NCBI GenBank assembly: GCA_965279195.1
Contig: CBDIHP010000045.1
Span: 248,001-312,000 of the forward strand
Reading direction: 5' to 3'
Length of the DNA: 64,000 bases
Source: CBDIHP01 sp965279195
Lineage (GTDB): Bacteria; Planctomycetota; Planctomycetia; Isosphaerales; Isosphaeraceae
Made by a program: the position numbers and the translations under genes. The notes under the pieces were generated by a model. It saw nothing but the letters and a program-made list of their open reading frames with translations. It was not told the DNA's origin and did not search any database. This document shows, piece by piece, positions 16,942-25,650 of the stretch. Numbering within the stretch: position 1 is the first letter of the stretch; every line of letters starts with the position of its first letter.

Positions 16942-17813
16942 TCGCAAACGACCGACCGCCAGAGGTCCTCGATCGTCTGGTCGAACGAGTAGCGGGGAGC
17001 CCATCCGGTATCCTGACGCAGTCTCGTCGAATCGGCTCGGGAGTCGTCGGGATGTGTCGTCGGTTCGGCGTTCACCGACACGCGACGGCTCGAGACCTGG
17101 ATCAGTCGCATCAGGCCGAGGCCAACACCGTTCGACTCGCCGGTCCCGACGTGATAGACGCGTCCCGGCAGACCGGAAAGGGCGAGCCGGAGAAGGGCCC
17201 CGGCGGCGTCGCGGACATCGATGAAGTCCCGCTTCGAATCGAGCGTGCCCGTATTGAGCGTAATCGGTCGGTCACGAGGCTCGCGTGCGAATTCGGCGGC
17301 GAATCGTCCGAAGGCCTGTCCGATCGGGGCGCCCGGGCCGGTGATGTTGTAGAGCCTCGTCGCGATCACGTCGACGGGTGAGCGTACGCATAGACCTGCC
17401 TGGGTGGCGAGATGCTTGCTCAGGCCGTAGGGCGTGGTGGGGCGCGGGGGGTATGACTCGTCGGTCGGCAGATGGTCCGGATCGACCGGGCCGAGTTCGG
17501 CGGCGGAGCCGGCAAGGATGACACGCGTGGGTCGCCCCAATCGCTTGAGCCCTTCCAGGAGATGAAGGGTGCCGAGCACGTTGGCGCGGTAGAGGTCGGT
17601 CGGCGGAGCGGGGGGCGTGAGGCCGGCGAGGTGGAGGGTGATGTCCGGCCGGAGTTCCGCGAGGAATCGCTCGGTCTGCTCGGGATTGCACAGGTCGAGT
17701 TCCGAACGCCCCGTGGCAACGACGCGGTCACCAGGCGCGGCATACTCTGCGACCTGCGCCATGACATGACGCCCGAGAAACCCAGTCCCGCCGGTGATTA
17801 ACCAGGTTTTCAT
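16938..17813 (-). CDS. NAD(P)-dependent sugar-nucleotide epimerase/reductase (extended SDR)
   Basis: A 291-residue extended short-chain dehydrogenase. It has the NAD-binding GGTGFLG (8-14), Ser103 in AGSAAELG, and the catalytic pair Tyr129/Lys133 in TPYGLSK. The segment RDFIDVRD and overall length point to the GDP-4-keto-6-deoxymannose reductase/UDP-glucose epimerase branch. It probably makes a deoxysugar nucleotide for the surrounding glycosyltransferases. The upstream gene waaF is separated from it by a 69-nt gap filled by a long hairpin. Exact substrate is inference. Confidence 0.83.
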   Translation of the reverse strand: MKTWLITGGTGFLGRHVMAQVAEYAAPGDRVVATGRSELDLCNPEQTERFLAELRPDITLHLAGLTPPAPPTDLYRANVLGTLHLLEGLKRLGRPTRVILAGSAAELGPVDPDHLPTDESYPPRPTTPYGLSKHLATQAGLCVRSPVDVIATRLYNITGPGAPIGQAFGRFAAEFAREPRDRPITLNTGTLDSKRDFIDVRDAAGALLRLALSGLPGRVYHVGTGESNGVGLGLMRLIQVSSRRVSVNAEPTTHPDDSRADSTRLRQDTGWAPRYSFDQTIEDLWRSVVCD

Positions 17814-17816
17814 GCA

Positions 17817-17887
17817 TGTAGGGTCCGCTATCGCGGACCAATCCGCCGGATCCGTTGTGGAACTGTTCCGCGATAGCGGGCTCTACA
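17817..17887. repeat. 21-bp inverted repeat between waaF and the epimerase gene
   Basis: Arms at 17817-17837 and 17867-17887 match at 19 of 21 positions. In RNA both mismatches become G-U pairs, so the 21-bp stem is unbroken; the loop is 29 nt. The core of each arm is CCGCTATCGCGGA. The right arm covers the waaF stop codon. There is no T-run, so a classic terminator is less likely than a REP-like or transcript-stabilising element. Confidence 0.85.
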
Positions 17888-18950
17888 CGAATTCAATTGT
17901 TTCTTTGACGAGCGGCGGGCCGTTCAGCAGCCGCAGTGCGGCGCGGAGCACGGAATCGGGGGACATGTCGCGGAGGCAGCGGTGATGACCGGCGGGGCAG
18001 ATGGGCTTCTGGCAGGGGCCGCAGTCGACGGGATGATGAAGGTGCAAGGCCTTGTTGAAGTGAGTCAGCGTCCAGGCGATGTGGGTCGGACCGAAGAGGC
18101 TGAGGACGGGGACGTCGAAGGCCGCCGCGAAGTGCCGCGGGCCCGAGTCGGTCGTGATCAGGAGCGAGGCTCGCTTTACGAGGGCCTTGCTCAAGCCGAT
18201 CGAGAGGGCTTGATCCGCGAGGTGCCTCACGCCGGGGCGGTCGGCCTTCTCGGCGATCTCGCGGGCAGCCTCACGCTCCGAAGGGCCGCAGAGGACGACG
18301 ATCTGCCGACCGTGCTCGTCGTGGAGCCGGCGCGCGAGTTCGGCGAACGACTCGTTCGGCCAGGATTTCGCCGGACCGAACGCCCCTCCGGTGTTGAAGG
18401 CGATGTACGGCGAGGTCGGGGACATTCCGATGGACTGCAACGCGCGATCGGCGTTGGATTCGTCTACCTCAGTTGTCCCCAGTTCGAGACGCCGCGAGTC
18501 GATCGGGCAGCCCAGTCGTACGGCGATGGCGAGGTAGTCATCGACGATCGGCGTGGGGACGTACCGGCCGAGGTGGTCTCGTTTCGGGGCGAGTCGGTCG
18601 GTGAGCAGGATCCCCCGGCCGCCCCGCGCGTAGCCGATCCGACGTCTTGCACCGCCCAGGAACGCGACGATCGTGGAGCGGAAAGAGTTCGGCAGCAGGA
18701 CGGCCAGGTCGGGGCGGTTCGAACGCAGCGCCTTCACGACCGGCCAGGTCTGATGCTCGGGCGACTTCGATCGCGGGTCGAAGGGGAGGATCGCATCGAA
18801 CCACGGGCCGCCCTCGATCGTGGCCCGGATGCCCGGCTTGATGAGGGCGGTGATGCGGGCCGACGGGTGGGCGTTCCGCAGGGCGCGGAAGACCGGCGTG
18901 GCCATCACGGTGTCACCCACCAGGTTCGGGCAGAAGACGGCGATGTTCAT
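17883..18950 (-). CDS. waaF: ADP-heptose:LPS heptosyltransferase (GT9, WaaF-like)
   Basis: A 355-residue GT-B fold glycosyltransferase of family GT9 that transfers L-glycero-D-manno-heptose to the LPS inner core. It starts with the typical N-terminus IAVFCPNLVGDTVMATPVFRAL. It carries NTGGAFGPAKSWPNESFAELA, the heptosyltransferase II donor-binding segment, and TTDSGPRHFAAAF followed by LFGPTH. The Cys-rich C-terminus (CGPCQKPICPAGHHRC) is common in WaaF. WaaF rather than WaaC is preferred from the GPAKxWP motif. It lies 10 nt downstream of the deoxyhypusine-synthase-like gene. Confidence 0.92.
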   Translation of the reverse strand: MNIAVFCPNLVGDTVMATPVFRALRNAHPSARITALIKPGIRATIEGGPWFDAILPFDPRSKSPEHQTWPVVKALRSNRPDLAVLLPNSFRSTIVAFLGGARRRIGYARGGRGILLTDRLAPKRDHLGRYVPTPIVDDYLAIAVRLGCPIDSRRLELGTTEVDESNADRALQSIGMSPTSPYIAFNTGGAFGPAKSWPNESFAELARRLHDEHGRQIVVLCGPSEREAAREIAEKADRPGVRHLADQALSIGLSKALVKRASLLITTDSGPRHFAAAFDVPVLSLFGPTHIAWTLTHFNKALHLHHPVDCGPCQKPICPAGHHRCLRDMSPDSVLRAALRLLNGPPLVKETIEFV

Positions 18951-18960
18951 CGCAGGATCC

Positions 18961-19932
18961 TCAGGCGGCGGGTCGGCCCAGGCGGGCGACGACGGCGGCG
19001 TGGAGCAGGGGGATCATGATTTCATGATGCCCCGTGAGTGCGATCCCCTCCGCGCCCGGGCGCTGGAGCACGTTCAAGAGCCCGCGATACTGCTGGTGGA
19101 AATCCAGGTTCGCCGTGGTCAGGCCATCGAGCGGATAGCCGAGGTTCCGCACGACCGACACGGCCTTGAGGAACACTTCAGGCAGGACCACCGCGCTGCC
19201 GAGGTTGAGCCAGGCGCCGCCCGACATCCTAGCGACGATGCCGCAGAGCAGGCGGAAGTCGTCGAGCGTGGCCTTGCCGAGCGAGGCCCCGTCGAGCTTC
19301 GACGTCATGTGGACGATGTCGGTCCCGATCGCGACGTGGACAGTCACGGGGATGTTCAGGCGGGCGGAGGTGGCGAGCAGGCTGGAGTCGAGGCCGGGCC
19401 CGCCGCGTTCGAGCACGACCTGGCCCAGCGCCTTGCCGAGCCCGCCCCCCTCGGAGGCCGCCCGGTCGGCGGCCTCGGCGAAGACGTCGGACGTCTCGCG
19501 GGCGAAGCCGAATTCCCCGCCGATCAGGCGGGCGCCGACGTCCTCGCTGGTGTGGCCGGCAAGGGCGATTTCGAGGTCGTGGATCGCGGCGGCCCCATTC
19601 AGGCTCAAGGAGTTGAGCACGCCGCGATTCATCCAGTCGATCAGATAGGGCGCGCAGCCCGTCTTGACGACGTGGCCGCCCAGCGCGGCGGCGATCCAGT
19701 CGCCCCGGCCGTGGGCGGCGAGGATCGCGTCGCGCAGCCGTCGGATCGAGCGGCCGGCGAGGATGTCGGGGAGGGAGTCGAGCCAGGCGTCGAGCGACGG
19801 ATCCGGCGGGGCGGTCTTGCCGAAGTCGGCGAGCTTGACCTTGCTCGGCCGGGTGGCCAGGGGCTCGAAGCGGAGCGCATCGAGGTCGAGTTCCAGGGCC
19901 GAACCCTCGGAGGCGGTGTCGGGGAGGCTCAT
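18961..19932 (-). CDS. deoxyhypusine synthase-like protein
   Basis: 323 residues related to deoxyhypusine synthase, the NAD- and spermidine-dependent enzyme that modifies eIF5A in eukaryotes and archaea. Matching segments are GGHVVKTGCAPYLIDWMNRG, LNGAAAIHDLEIALAGHTSEDV and the NAD-site-like GTDIVHM. A lysine (Lys220, in SLGKATLDD) sits where the catalytic Lys of true synthases falls, though the usual Trp-Gly-Lys context is changed. Bacteria have no eIF5A, and some bacterial homologues make homospermidine. Here the gene sits between lpxK (33 nt) and waaF (10 nt), so a polyamine or envelope-modifying role is plausible but unproven. Confidence 0.8.
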   Translation of the reverse strand: MSLPDTASEGSALELDLDALRFEPLATRPSKVKLADFGKTAPPDPSLDAWLDSLPDILAGRSIRRLRDAILAAHGRGDWIAAALGGHVVKTGCAPYLIDWMNRGVLNSLSLNGAAAIHDLEIALAGHTSEDVGARLIGGEFGFARETSDVFAEAADRAASEGGGLGKALGQVVLERGGPGLDSSLLATSARLNIPVTVHVAIGTDIVHMTSKLDGASLGKATLDDFRLLCGIVARMSGGAWLNLGSAVVLPEVFLKAVSVVRNLGYPLDGLTTANLDFHQQYRGLLNVLQRPGAEGIALTGHHEIMIPLLHAAVVARLGRPAA

Positions 19933-19965
19933 CGTGCGGGACTCCTTTCCCGGTCGTCGTCGGCG

Positions 19966-21045
19966 TCAGCCTGGATCGGCCGGGAAGAGATTCCCGAGGG
20001 CCGATTCCAGCAAGTCCGCCCCTTCGAGGGGTTCCAGCCCGATCCGCAGCGCGCGGAGGGGCCGTCCGCCCAGCGAGGTGATGCGGAGTTTCACGAGATC
20101 CTTCTGCGTGGTCAAGACCAGGTCCACGCCCGCCATCTCGACCCACTGGGCCAGGTCGGTGAGGTCGTGGAGGCCGTAGGGATGGTGGTCGGGGAACTTC
20201 CGGAAGGCCATCAGCGACCCGACCAGCGGCTCGATGGTGCGCCGGAATCCCGACGGATTGCCGATTCCGCAGAACGCCGCGATTTTGACCTTCGAGAGCG
20301 TTGAGACCGGTTCGCTGTTCCCCTCGGCGTCCAGGACGTCTCGGGGCGAATGTCTGGCGTCCAGCCAGCGTAGGGGGCCGGCCTTACGTTCCGCGTGTGA
20401 CTTGATCGCGCGGCGGTCGGGCTCGTCGATCAGGTCGGCCCGGGACAGGACGACGAGGTCGGCCCGCTTGAGGTTGGCGATCGGCTCGCGAAGGAGCCCG
20501 CGCGGGGTCAACTTGCCCATGCCGAACGGGTCGAGGGCGTCGATCAGGACGAGGTCGAGGTCCCTGGACAGGCGGCGGTGCTGGAACCCGTCGTCGAGGA
20601 CGAGCAGCTCCGAGTCGAGTTCGTCCACCGCGATCTTCGCCAGGCCCGCGCGATCTTTCCCCTGGAGGTGGGGGACGTCGGGCAGATTCTCCTCGAGGAC
20701 GCGGCCCTCGTCGTTCAGGCCATCGGTCCCGCCGTAGCCCCGGCTGAGGATGGCCACGCGGCGGCCTCGCTCGCGGCCCCAACGCGAGACCCACTCGACC
20801 ATCGGGGTCTTGCCGGTGCCGCCGAGGGTCAGGTTCCCGACCGAGACGACCGGTACGCCGGCCGAGTGGACCCGGGCCATGCGGCGGTCGTACGCGAAGT
20901 TCCGGGCGAGGACCCCGGCCCGATAGAGCAGGGAGGCCCCGTTGAGCACGATCCGGCCCGCGCGGGCCGATGGGCCCCGCGTCTCGCCGCGGATCAGCTT
21001 CAGATAGGCGTCCCTCGCGCGATTTTCCGACTTCAGCTCGCTCAG
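19966..21045 (-). CDS. lpxK: tetraacyldisaccharide 4'-kinase LpxK, apparent CTG start
   Basis: LpxK phosphorylates the 4' position of the lipid A disaccharide. The P-loop GNLTLGGTGKT, DDGFQHRRL and the C-terminal FPDHHPY are all present. The first standard start is a GTG at 20949, but that would delete the conserved N-terminal membrane-associated part. Upstream, the frame stays open with YLKLIRGETRGP, matching the usual N-terminus. The only suitable codon is CTG at 21045, which overlaps the upstream stop (CTGA) and has GGGAGG 6 nt before it. From CTG the protein is 359 residues; from GTG, 327. Function is firm; the start is inference. Confidence 0.85.
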   Translation of the reverse strand: MSELKSENRARDAYLKLIRGETRGPSARAGRIVLNGASLLYRAGVLARNFAYDRRMARVHSAGVPVVSVGNLTLGGTGKTPMVEWVSRWGRERGRRVAILSRGYGGTDGLNDEGRVLEENLPDVPHLQGKDRAGLAKIAVDELDSELLVLDDGFQHRRLSRDLDLVLIDALDPFGMGKLTPRGLLREPIANLKRADLVVLSRADLIDEPDRRAIKSHAERKAGPLRWLDARHSPRDVLDAEGNSEPVSTLSKVKIAAFCGIGNPSGFRRTIEPLVGSLMAFRKFPDHHPYGLHDLTDLAQWVEMAGVDLVLTTQKDLVKLRITSLGGRPLRALRIGLEPLEGADLLESALGNLFPADPG

Positions 21046-22136
21046 GTTCGGCCTCCCATCGCCTTGATGATCGCGCGGGCCATGTCGAGGGTCCCGACGG
21101 CGGTCGGGTCATTCGGCTCGGGCTTGAGGTCGTAGGTCACGCTCTTGCCCTCGCCGATGACCCGGGCGACCGCCGATTCCAGGCGGCGGGCCGCCCGGTT
21201 CTCCCCGAGGTGGTTGAGCAGCATCACCCCCGCGAGGATCATCGCCGTGGGGTTCATCCGCCACTGTCCCTTGTACTTGGGCGCGGACCCGTGGGTCGGC
21301 TCGAAGACGATCCCGTGTTCCCCGACGCCGGCGGCGGGCGAGACACCCAGCCCGCCAACGAGCCCCGCGCACAGCTCCGAGAGGATATCGCCGTAGAGGT
21401 TGGGAGTCACGAGCACATCGAACCGTTCCGGGTGCCGGACCAGTTGCATGCACATGGTGTCGATGATGACGTCCTGGAATTCGATCTCCGAGAACTCCTC
21501 GGCGGTCTCGCGGCAGACGTCGAGGAACAGGCCGTCGGTGGCGCGCTGGACGTTCGCCTTGTGGACGCAGGTGACCTTCTTCCGGCCCTGCTTGCGGGCG
21601 AAGTCGAACGCGAACCTTGCGATCCGTCGACTGGCGCCGAGGGAGATGCCCTTGAGCGTCAGGGCCATGTCCGCCCGGAAGGATTTGCGGGTCATGCCCT
21701 CGATCATCGCGAGGATCCGGCGCGTCTCGGGGCTACCCTGTTCGAACTCGCACCCGAGATAGAGCCCCTCGGTGTTCTCGCGGATCACGATGAGGTCGAT
21801 GGAGGCGTTGGCGAAATTCGATCGGATGCCCGGATATCGCTTGCAGGGTCGGACGCTGCCGTAGAGGCCCAGGGCCTGGCGGAAGGCGTGCTGGACGTTG
21901 CGTGGGCCGCCGGCCGGTGCCGGGGTGATCGGGGCGCGGAGGATGACGCCCGTCCTGCGGCACGATTCGAGGACCCGGTCGGGGATCGGGTCGCCGTACT
22001 TCTGGAGGGCGTCAAGCCCGGCCTCCTGGACATCCCAGGCGATCTCGACCCCGGTGGCGTCGATGCACTGCTGCGCGGCCACGGCCAGTTCCGGACCGAC
22101 GCCGTCTCCGGGGATCAGGGTGACGGCGTGGGCCAT
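21042..22136 (-). CDS. isocitrate/isopropylmalate dehydrogenase family protein
   Basis: A 364-residue beta-decarboxylating dehydrogenase. It has LIPGDGVGPE at the N-terminus, the substrate loop VIRENTEGLYLG, catalytic Lys and Asp regions (CVHKANV, PNLYGDILSELCAGL) and the NAD-site segment FEPTHGSAPKYKG. The EPTHGSAP context and RENTEG favour NAD-dependent isocitrate dehydrogenase, although 3-isopropylmalate dehydrogenase cannot be excluded. The frame extends 89 codons further upstream, but the ATG at 22136 starts the conserved domain directly. It is the first gene of the lpxK-waaF run. Confidence 0.88.
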   Translation of the reverse strand: MAHAVTLIPGDGVGPELAVAAQQCIDATGVEIAWDVQEAGLDALQKYGDPIPDRVLESCRRTGVILRAPITPAPAGGPRNVQHAFRQALGLYGSVRPCKRYPGIRSNFANASIDLIVIRENTEGLYLGCEFEQGSPETRRILAMIEGMTRKSFRADMALTLKGISLGASRRIARFAFDFARKQGRKKVTCVHKANVQRATDGLFLDVCRETAEEFSEIEFQDVIIDTMCMQLVRHPERFDVLVTPNLYGDILSELCAGLVGGLGVSPAAGVGEHGIVFEPTHGSAPKYKGQWRMNPTAMILAGVMLLNHLGENRAARRLESAVARVIGEGKSVTYDLKPEPNDPTAVGTLDMARAIIKAMGGRT

Positions 22137-22206
22137 GGGGAGGGGACCTGCCCCGGGCGTCCGGCGGGGGACCGGGAGGCAACGGAAGTTCGGGATGGAT
22201 TGCGGG

Positions 22207-22235
22207 TTGCGATCGGCGGATCGCGCGCGTACACT
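22207..22235 (+). promoter_or_regulatory. sigma70-type promoter for the Mpo1-like gene
   Basis: TTGCGA at 22207-22212, a 17-nt spacer and TACACT at 22230-22235, giving a leader of about 76 nt to the ATG at 22318. The spacing is ideal; the boxes match in four and four positions. Confidence 0.5.
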
Positions 22236-22317
22236 CATACTCACCACTTCCGGCTCACCGTATCCCGCACCCGGGCGGTCGTCAAGCGAACACCCGGGGC
22301 CTTGACCGGCAACACCC

Positions 22318-22623
22318 ATGCTTTGTCCTCCCCTGACGCCCGCGCCGATCGTGACGGACTGGGTCGAGCGGCACCGCGACCCACGCAACTTCGCCCTCCA
22401 CATCGTCGGGATCCCCTCGACGATCCTCGGCGGCCTGTTCCCGACGGTCGCCCTGATCTGCCTGTCCTGGCCGATCTTCCTCTTCGGGCTGGCGGTGTTC
22501 GTCGGCGGCTATGCGCTCCAGTTCCTCGGGCACGCCATCGACGGCACCGAGGTGGGCGAGATCAGCGCACTCAAGAGGAAGCTCAAGGGCGGCCGGCCGA
22601 AGGTCGCGGCCGAGTCGGCCTGA
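22318..22623 (+). CDS. Mpo1-like (DUF962) membrane protein
   Basis: A 101-residue protein with the DUF962/Mpo1 signature: WVERHRDPRNFALHIVGIP near the N-terminus with its conserved His residues, and YALQFLGHAIDGTE in the second half. Two or three hydrophobic helices lie between. Yeast Mpo1 is an iron-dependent dioxygenase acting on 2-hydroxy fatty acids; bacterial members are short and mostly uncharacterised. The conserved His pattern is retained here. Divergent from the dehydrogenase/lpxK run, with about 180 nt between the starts. Confidence 0.82.
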   Translation: MLCPPLTPAPIVTDWVERHRDPRNFALHIVGIPSTILGGLFPTVALICLSWPIFLFGLAVFVGGYALQFLGHAIDGTEVGEISALKRKLKGGRPKVAAESA

Positions 22624-23086
22624 GTCGGAATCGATCGAATTGCCCGCGCGTGCCGGGAAGTCCCGCGGCCCTCGTGTCCCTTTGACTTGGGCCGAACCAG
22701 CGGATTGCCCTGTGCGCACCCGGAGAAAACCATAGAATCCGCAAGGTCAGCTCAAGCCGCACGTCTTGCAAAGCCGAACATCTGGGATAAGCAGAAGACT
22801 CGGAATGAAGACCCCGTCGCAGGATGCGTCGGGAAGGGCTCGGCCGTGCCACGAATCGCATTCGGGGCGGGCCGGGTGGGGCAGAAGTCGCGGACCCAAG
22901 GATGGGAAGCCCATGGCCATCGAGAGGTTCCTCAAACCGTTGCGGCCGGAGTCGGTGGGAGGCACGGACCCCTCGCCGGGGACCACGCCCGCTCGGGTCG
23001 GAACGATCGTGACCCCGGGGCGGTACCGCCGCCGGGCGTCGCGGCTCCGGTGGCGGGGGTCTCACAAATCCCAGGATGGATCGGCC
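22624..23086. other. 463-nt gap before the TolC-type gene
   Basis: No convincing gene. The reading frame of the downstream gene stays open from 22766, but the extra residues are Arg/Ser/Gly-rich and would bury the lipoprotein signal. A TAGAAT at 22733-22738 resembles a -10 box, but the nearest TTG hexamer (22705) is 22 nt away, so no promoter is called. Confidence 0.5.
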
Positions 23087-25456
23087 ATGCGAATGACGTC
23101 GCGACCGGGGGCGCTGGCACTGTCCGCGCTGCTGGGTCTGGCAGCAACCGGCTGCCACAACACGCCGTACATCGACACGAAGAAGCCGGTTCCTCGGAAC
23201 CCGGTCGCCTCGTCGATGGCCGTCTCGACCGAAGACGACGCGGTCAAGCTGGCCAACTTCACCGACGGGGGAAACTTCACCGGCAACCTGCCGATGCAGC
23301 TCCCCAAGCTGGCCCCGCCCCGGACCACGACCAACCCGGAAGCCGACCAGATCTGGCCGCTCACCCTTCAGGAAGCGATCCAGATCGGCCTCAATAACTC
23401 CGAGATCGTCCGCGTGATCTCGCTGGGTGCCCAGGGCATCCCGGTCGGCGGCTTCGAGCCGACGCCGCTGAATACCGGTGCCGGTGCGGGCGTCTCCAGC
23501 TCGCTCGGTGCGGGGACGCTCTCCAGCGTCTACGACCCGGCGATTCAGGAGACCCAGATCGCCCAGGCCCTGTCCGCCTTCGACACCCAGTTCACCACCA
23601 GCCTGCTCTATGGCAAGAGCCAGACGCCGGTGAACAACGGCTTCCAGGCCGGCGTGAATTCGACCGGGGCCCGGTTCCCGATCATCTTCATCCAGGACCA
23701 GAGCCAGTTCCAGACCGGCCTCCAGAAGCGGCTGGCGACCGGTGCCGTGGCCCAGATCCAGCACAACATCAACTACGTCTACTCGAACAGCCCGGGTAAC
23801 GTCTTCCCGTCGGTCTACAACACGAACCTCCAGCTCCAGTTCACCCAGCCGTTGCTGGGCGGCACCGCCCAGAATCCGTCCGGCCTCGAAGCCAACCGCG
23901 CCCCGATCGTCATCGCCCGGCTCAACGCCGACGCCGCCGTCTGGAATTTCAAGGCGGCGGTGATGGCCCACGTGCGGTCGATCGAGCAGCAGTACTGGGC
24001 CCTGTCGCAGCAGCAGATCCAGCTCTGGAGCCGCGAGGTCGCCGTCCAGCTCGGCGAGGAAGTCGTCCGGCGCGAGCGGGCCGAGCTCGAAGTCGGCAAG
24101 GCCACCTCGGCCGACGTCGCAGAGGCCGTCGAGCGGCTCGAACGGTTCAAGCTCGCCCTTGTGACCGCCACCTCGGATGTGATCACGACCGAGCGTCAGC
24201 TCCGCAACATCCTCGGCCTGCCGCCGGCGGACAACCGCCGCATCATCCCGGTCACCGCCCCGACCGAGGCTCGCCTCGAACCCGACTACGAGACCTGCCT
24301 CGCGCAGATGCTCTCGTTCCAGCCGGATATCGTGCAGCAGCAGCTCCTCGTCCGCCTGAGCGAGCTCCAGCTCCTCCTGGCCCGGAACCAGCTCCTGCCG
24401 CAGCTCAACTTGAACCTGCTGTACCAGTTCAACGGCCTCGGGCAGTCGCTCGACAAGGCCGAGGCGACCATGACCGGGGCCACGCTCCGGGCGATCGACC
24501 CCGGCCGGGCCGCAAGGGAGCGGGCCGCCGGCCTGAACGGCGGGCCCAACAACTTCTCGAACTTCACCCAGTGGCAGGTGGGCTTCACCTACCAGCAAAC
24601 CCTGGGATTCCGCCAGGCGACCGCGAGCGTCCGGGCCGCGCAGTATCAGCTCCTCCGCCAGAGGGCGTTCCTGCAGCAGATCGTCCACCAGACGACGCAC
24701 TCGCTCTATCGGTTCCTGCTCGAAGTGGACGCGAACTACAAGCAGTTCCGGACGGCCCAGAACCTCCGGAAGGCCGCCCAGCAGCGTCTCGAAGCGACCC
24801 GGGCGTTCTACGTCGAAGGTCGGATCACGATCGACCGCGTGCTCGACGCGGTCAGCCAGTACGCCGACGCCATCGCCCAGGAGGCGCAGTTCAAGACCAG
24901 CTACAACACCTCCATCGCGGCCCTCGAGGAAGCGAAGGGGACCCTGCTGGCCTACGACAATGTCGCGGTGAACGAGGGCCCGCAACCCCGCAAGGCGTAC
25001 ATCCAGGCCCAGGACCAGCGGGCCGCCCACGGCCAGATCCACATCGGCCGGGATGGCCCGCAGCTCCCGGCCCGGGTCAACGGCCCGCCGGTCGCGGATC
25101 CGGTCACCCCGATGGGACCGCCCGGCGTGAACGACTTGAACCCCAAGGCGCCCTTCCCGTCGCCCGTCGGCCCGGTTGGCCCGCCGCCCACCCCGGTTTC
25201 GCCGATGGTGCCCGCCGGCGAGCCCGACATCCTTTCCAGCAAGTTGCCGCCACTGCCCGCGTCGCAACCCCGCAGCGAGACGATCGCCGGCACGCCCAAC
25301 ATGCTCGGCGGCAACAAGGGGATCGACATCGGCGGCAGGCCCGGCCCGGGCGTCGAGGCCGAGGTCACACGGACCGGCGGCGGCAACCCGGCCCCGAAGC
25401 CGAATGTCGAGCCGCTCCGGGACATCCCGATGGATCTCCCGCCGCTGCCGAAGTGA
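23087..25456 (+). CDS. TolC-family outer-membrane efflux lipoprotein
   Basis: A 789-residue outer-membrane factor. The ATG at 23087 gives a clean lipoprotein signal with the lipobox LAATGC (Cys about 23). Two long alpha-helical repeats typical of TolC/OEP follow, with segments such as QIGLNNSEIVRVISLGAQ, YWALSQQQIQLWSREVAVQ, and YRFLLEVDANYKQFRTAQ. The last 170 residues are a Pro/Gly-rich tail absent from standard family members (about 450-500 residues). No periplasmic adaptor or pump is next to it; an HlyD-type adaptor lies 31 kb away. It ends 30 nt before a strong terminator. Confidence 0.88.
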   Translation: MRMTSRPGALALSALLGLAATGCHNTPYIDTKKPVPRNPVASSMAVSTEDDAVKLANFTDGGNFTGNLPMQLPKLAPPRTTTNPEADQIWPLTLQEAIQIGLNNSEIVRVISLGAQGIPVGGFEPTPLNTGAGAGVSSSLGAGTLSSVYDPAIQETQIAQALSAFDTQFTTSLLYGKSQTPVNNGFQAGVNSTGARFPIIFIQDQSQFQTGLQKRLATGAVAQIQHNINYVYSNSPGNVFPSVYNTNLQLQFTQPLLGGTAQNPSGLEANRAPIVIARLNADAAVWNFKAAVMAHVRSIEQQYWALSQQQIQLWSREVAVQLGEEVVRRERAELEVGKATSADVAEAVERLERFKLALVTATSDVITTERQLRNILGLPPADNRRIIPVTAPTEARLEPDYETCLAQMLSFQPDIVQQQLLVRLSELQLLLARNQLLPQLNLNLLYQFNGLGQSLDKAEATMTGATLRAIDPGRAARERAAGLNGGPNNFSNFTQWQVGFTYQQTLGFRQATASVRAAQYQLLRQRAFLQQIVHQTTHSLYRFLLEVDANYKQFRTAQNLRKAAQQRLEATRAFYVEGRITIDRVLDAVSQYADAIAQEAQFKTSYNTSIAALEEAKGTLLAYDNVAVNEGPQPRKAYIQAQDQRAAHGQIHIGRDGPQLPARVNGPPVADPVTPMGPPGVNDLNPKAPFPSPVGPVGPPPTPVSPMVPAGEPDILSSKLPPLPASQPRSETIAGTPNMLGGNKGIDIGGRPGPGVEAEVTRTGGGNPAPKPNVEPLRDIPMDLPPLPK

Positions 25457-25485
25457 TCGCCCGCAGCCTCACGCCGACGACATGA

Positions 25486-25537
25486 ACGAGGAGGACGATC
25501 GCCCCTGCCCCGGGCGGCCGTCCTCCTCGCCTTTTTT
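25486..25537 (+). terminator. rho-independent terminator after the TolC-type gene
   Basis: An 11-bp perfect stem (CGAGGAGGACG at 25486-25496 with its complement at 25519-25529) followed two bases later by six Ts (25532-25537). Confidence 0.85.
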
Positions 25538-25650
25538 CGTGACCCTTGCCCCGGCGTGGGTTACGATGCGGGTCGCTCTCGGGACCGCTCCCCTCTCGTC
25601 CCGCGAGACCAGCCACCATCGTGCCGAGATATCCAGGGAGAACGATCGAG

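Noticed and set aside
22137..22403. Upstream extension of the isocitrate/isopropylmalate dehydrogenase frame
   Set aside because: The 89 extra residues are Arg/Ser-rich and precede the conserved N-terminal start of the family; the ATG at 22136 is used.
22705..22738. Promoter TTGCCC/TAGAAT upstream of the TolC-type gene
   Set aside because: The 22-nt spacer is outside the usual 16-18 range.
22583..25267. 894-residue minus-strand frame across the TolC-type gene
   Set aside because: The plus strand holds a lipoprotein signal and TolC repeats over the same bases; the minus frame has no family features.
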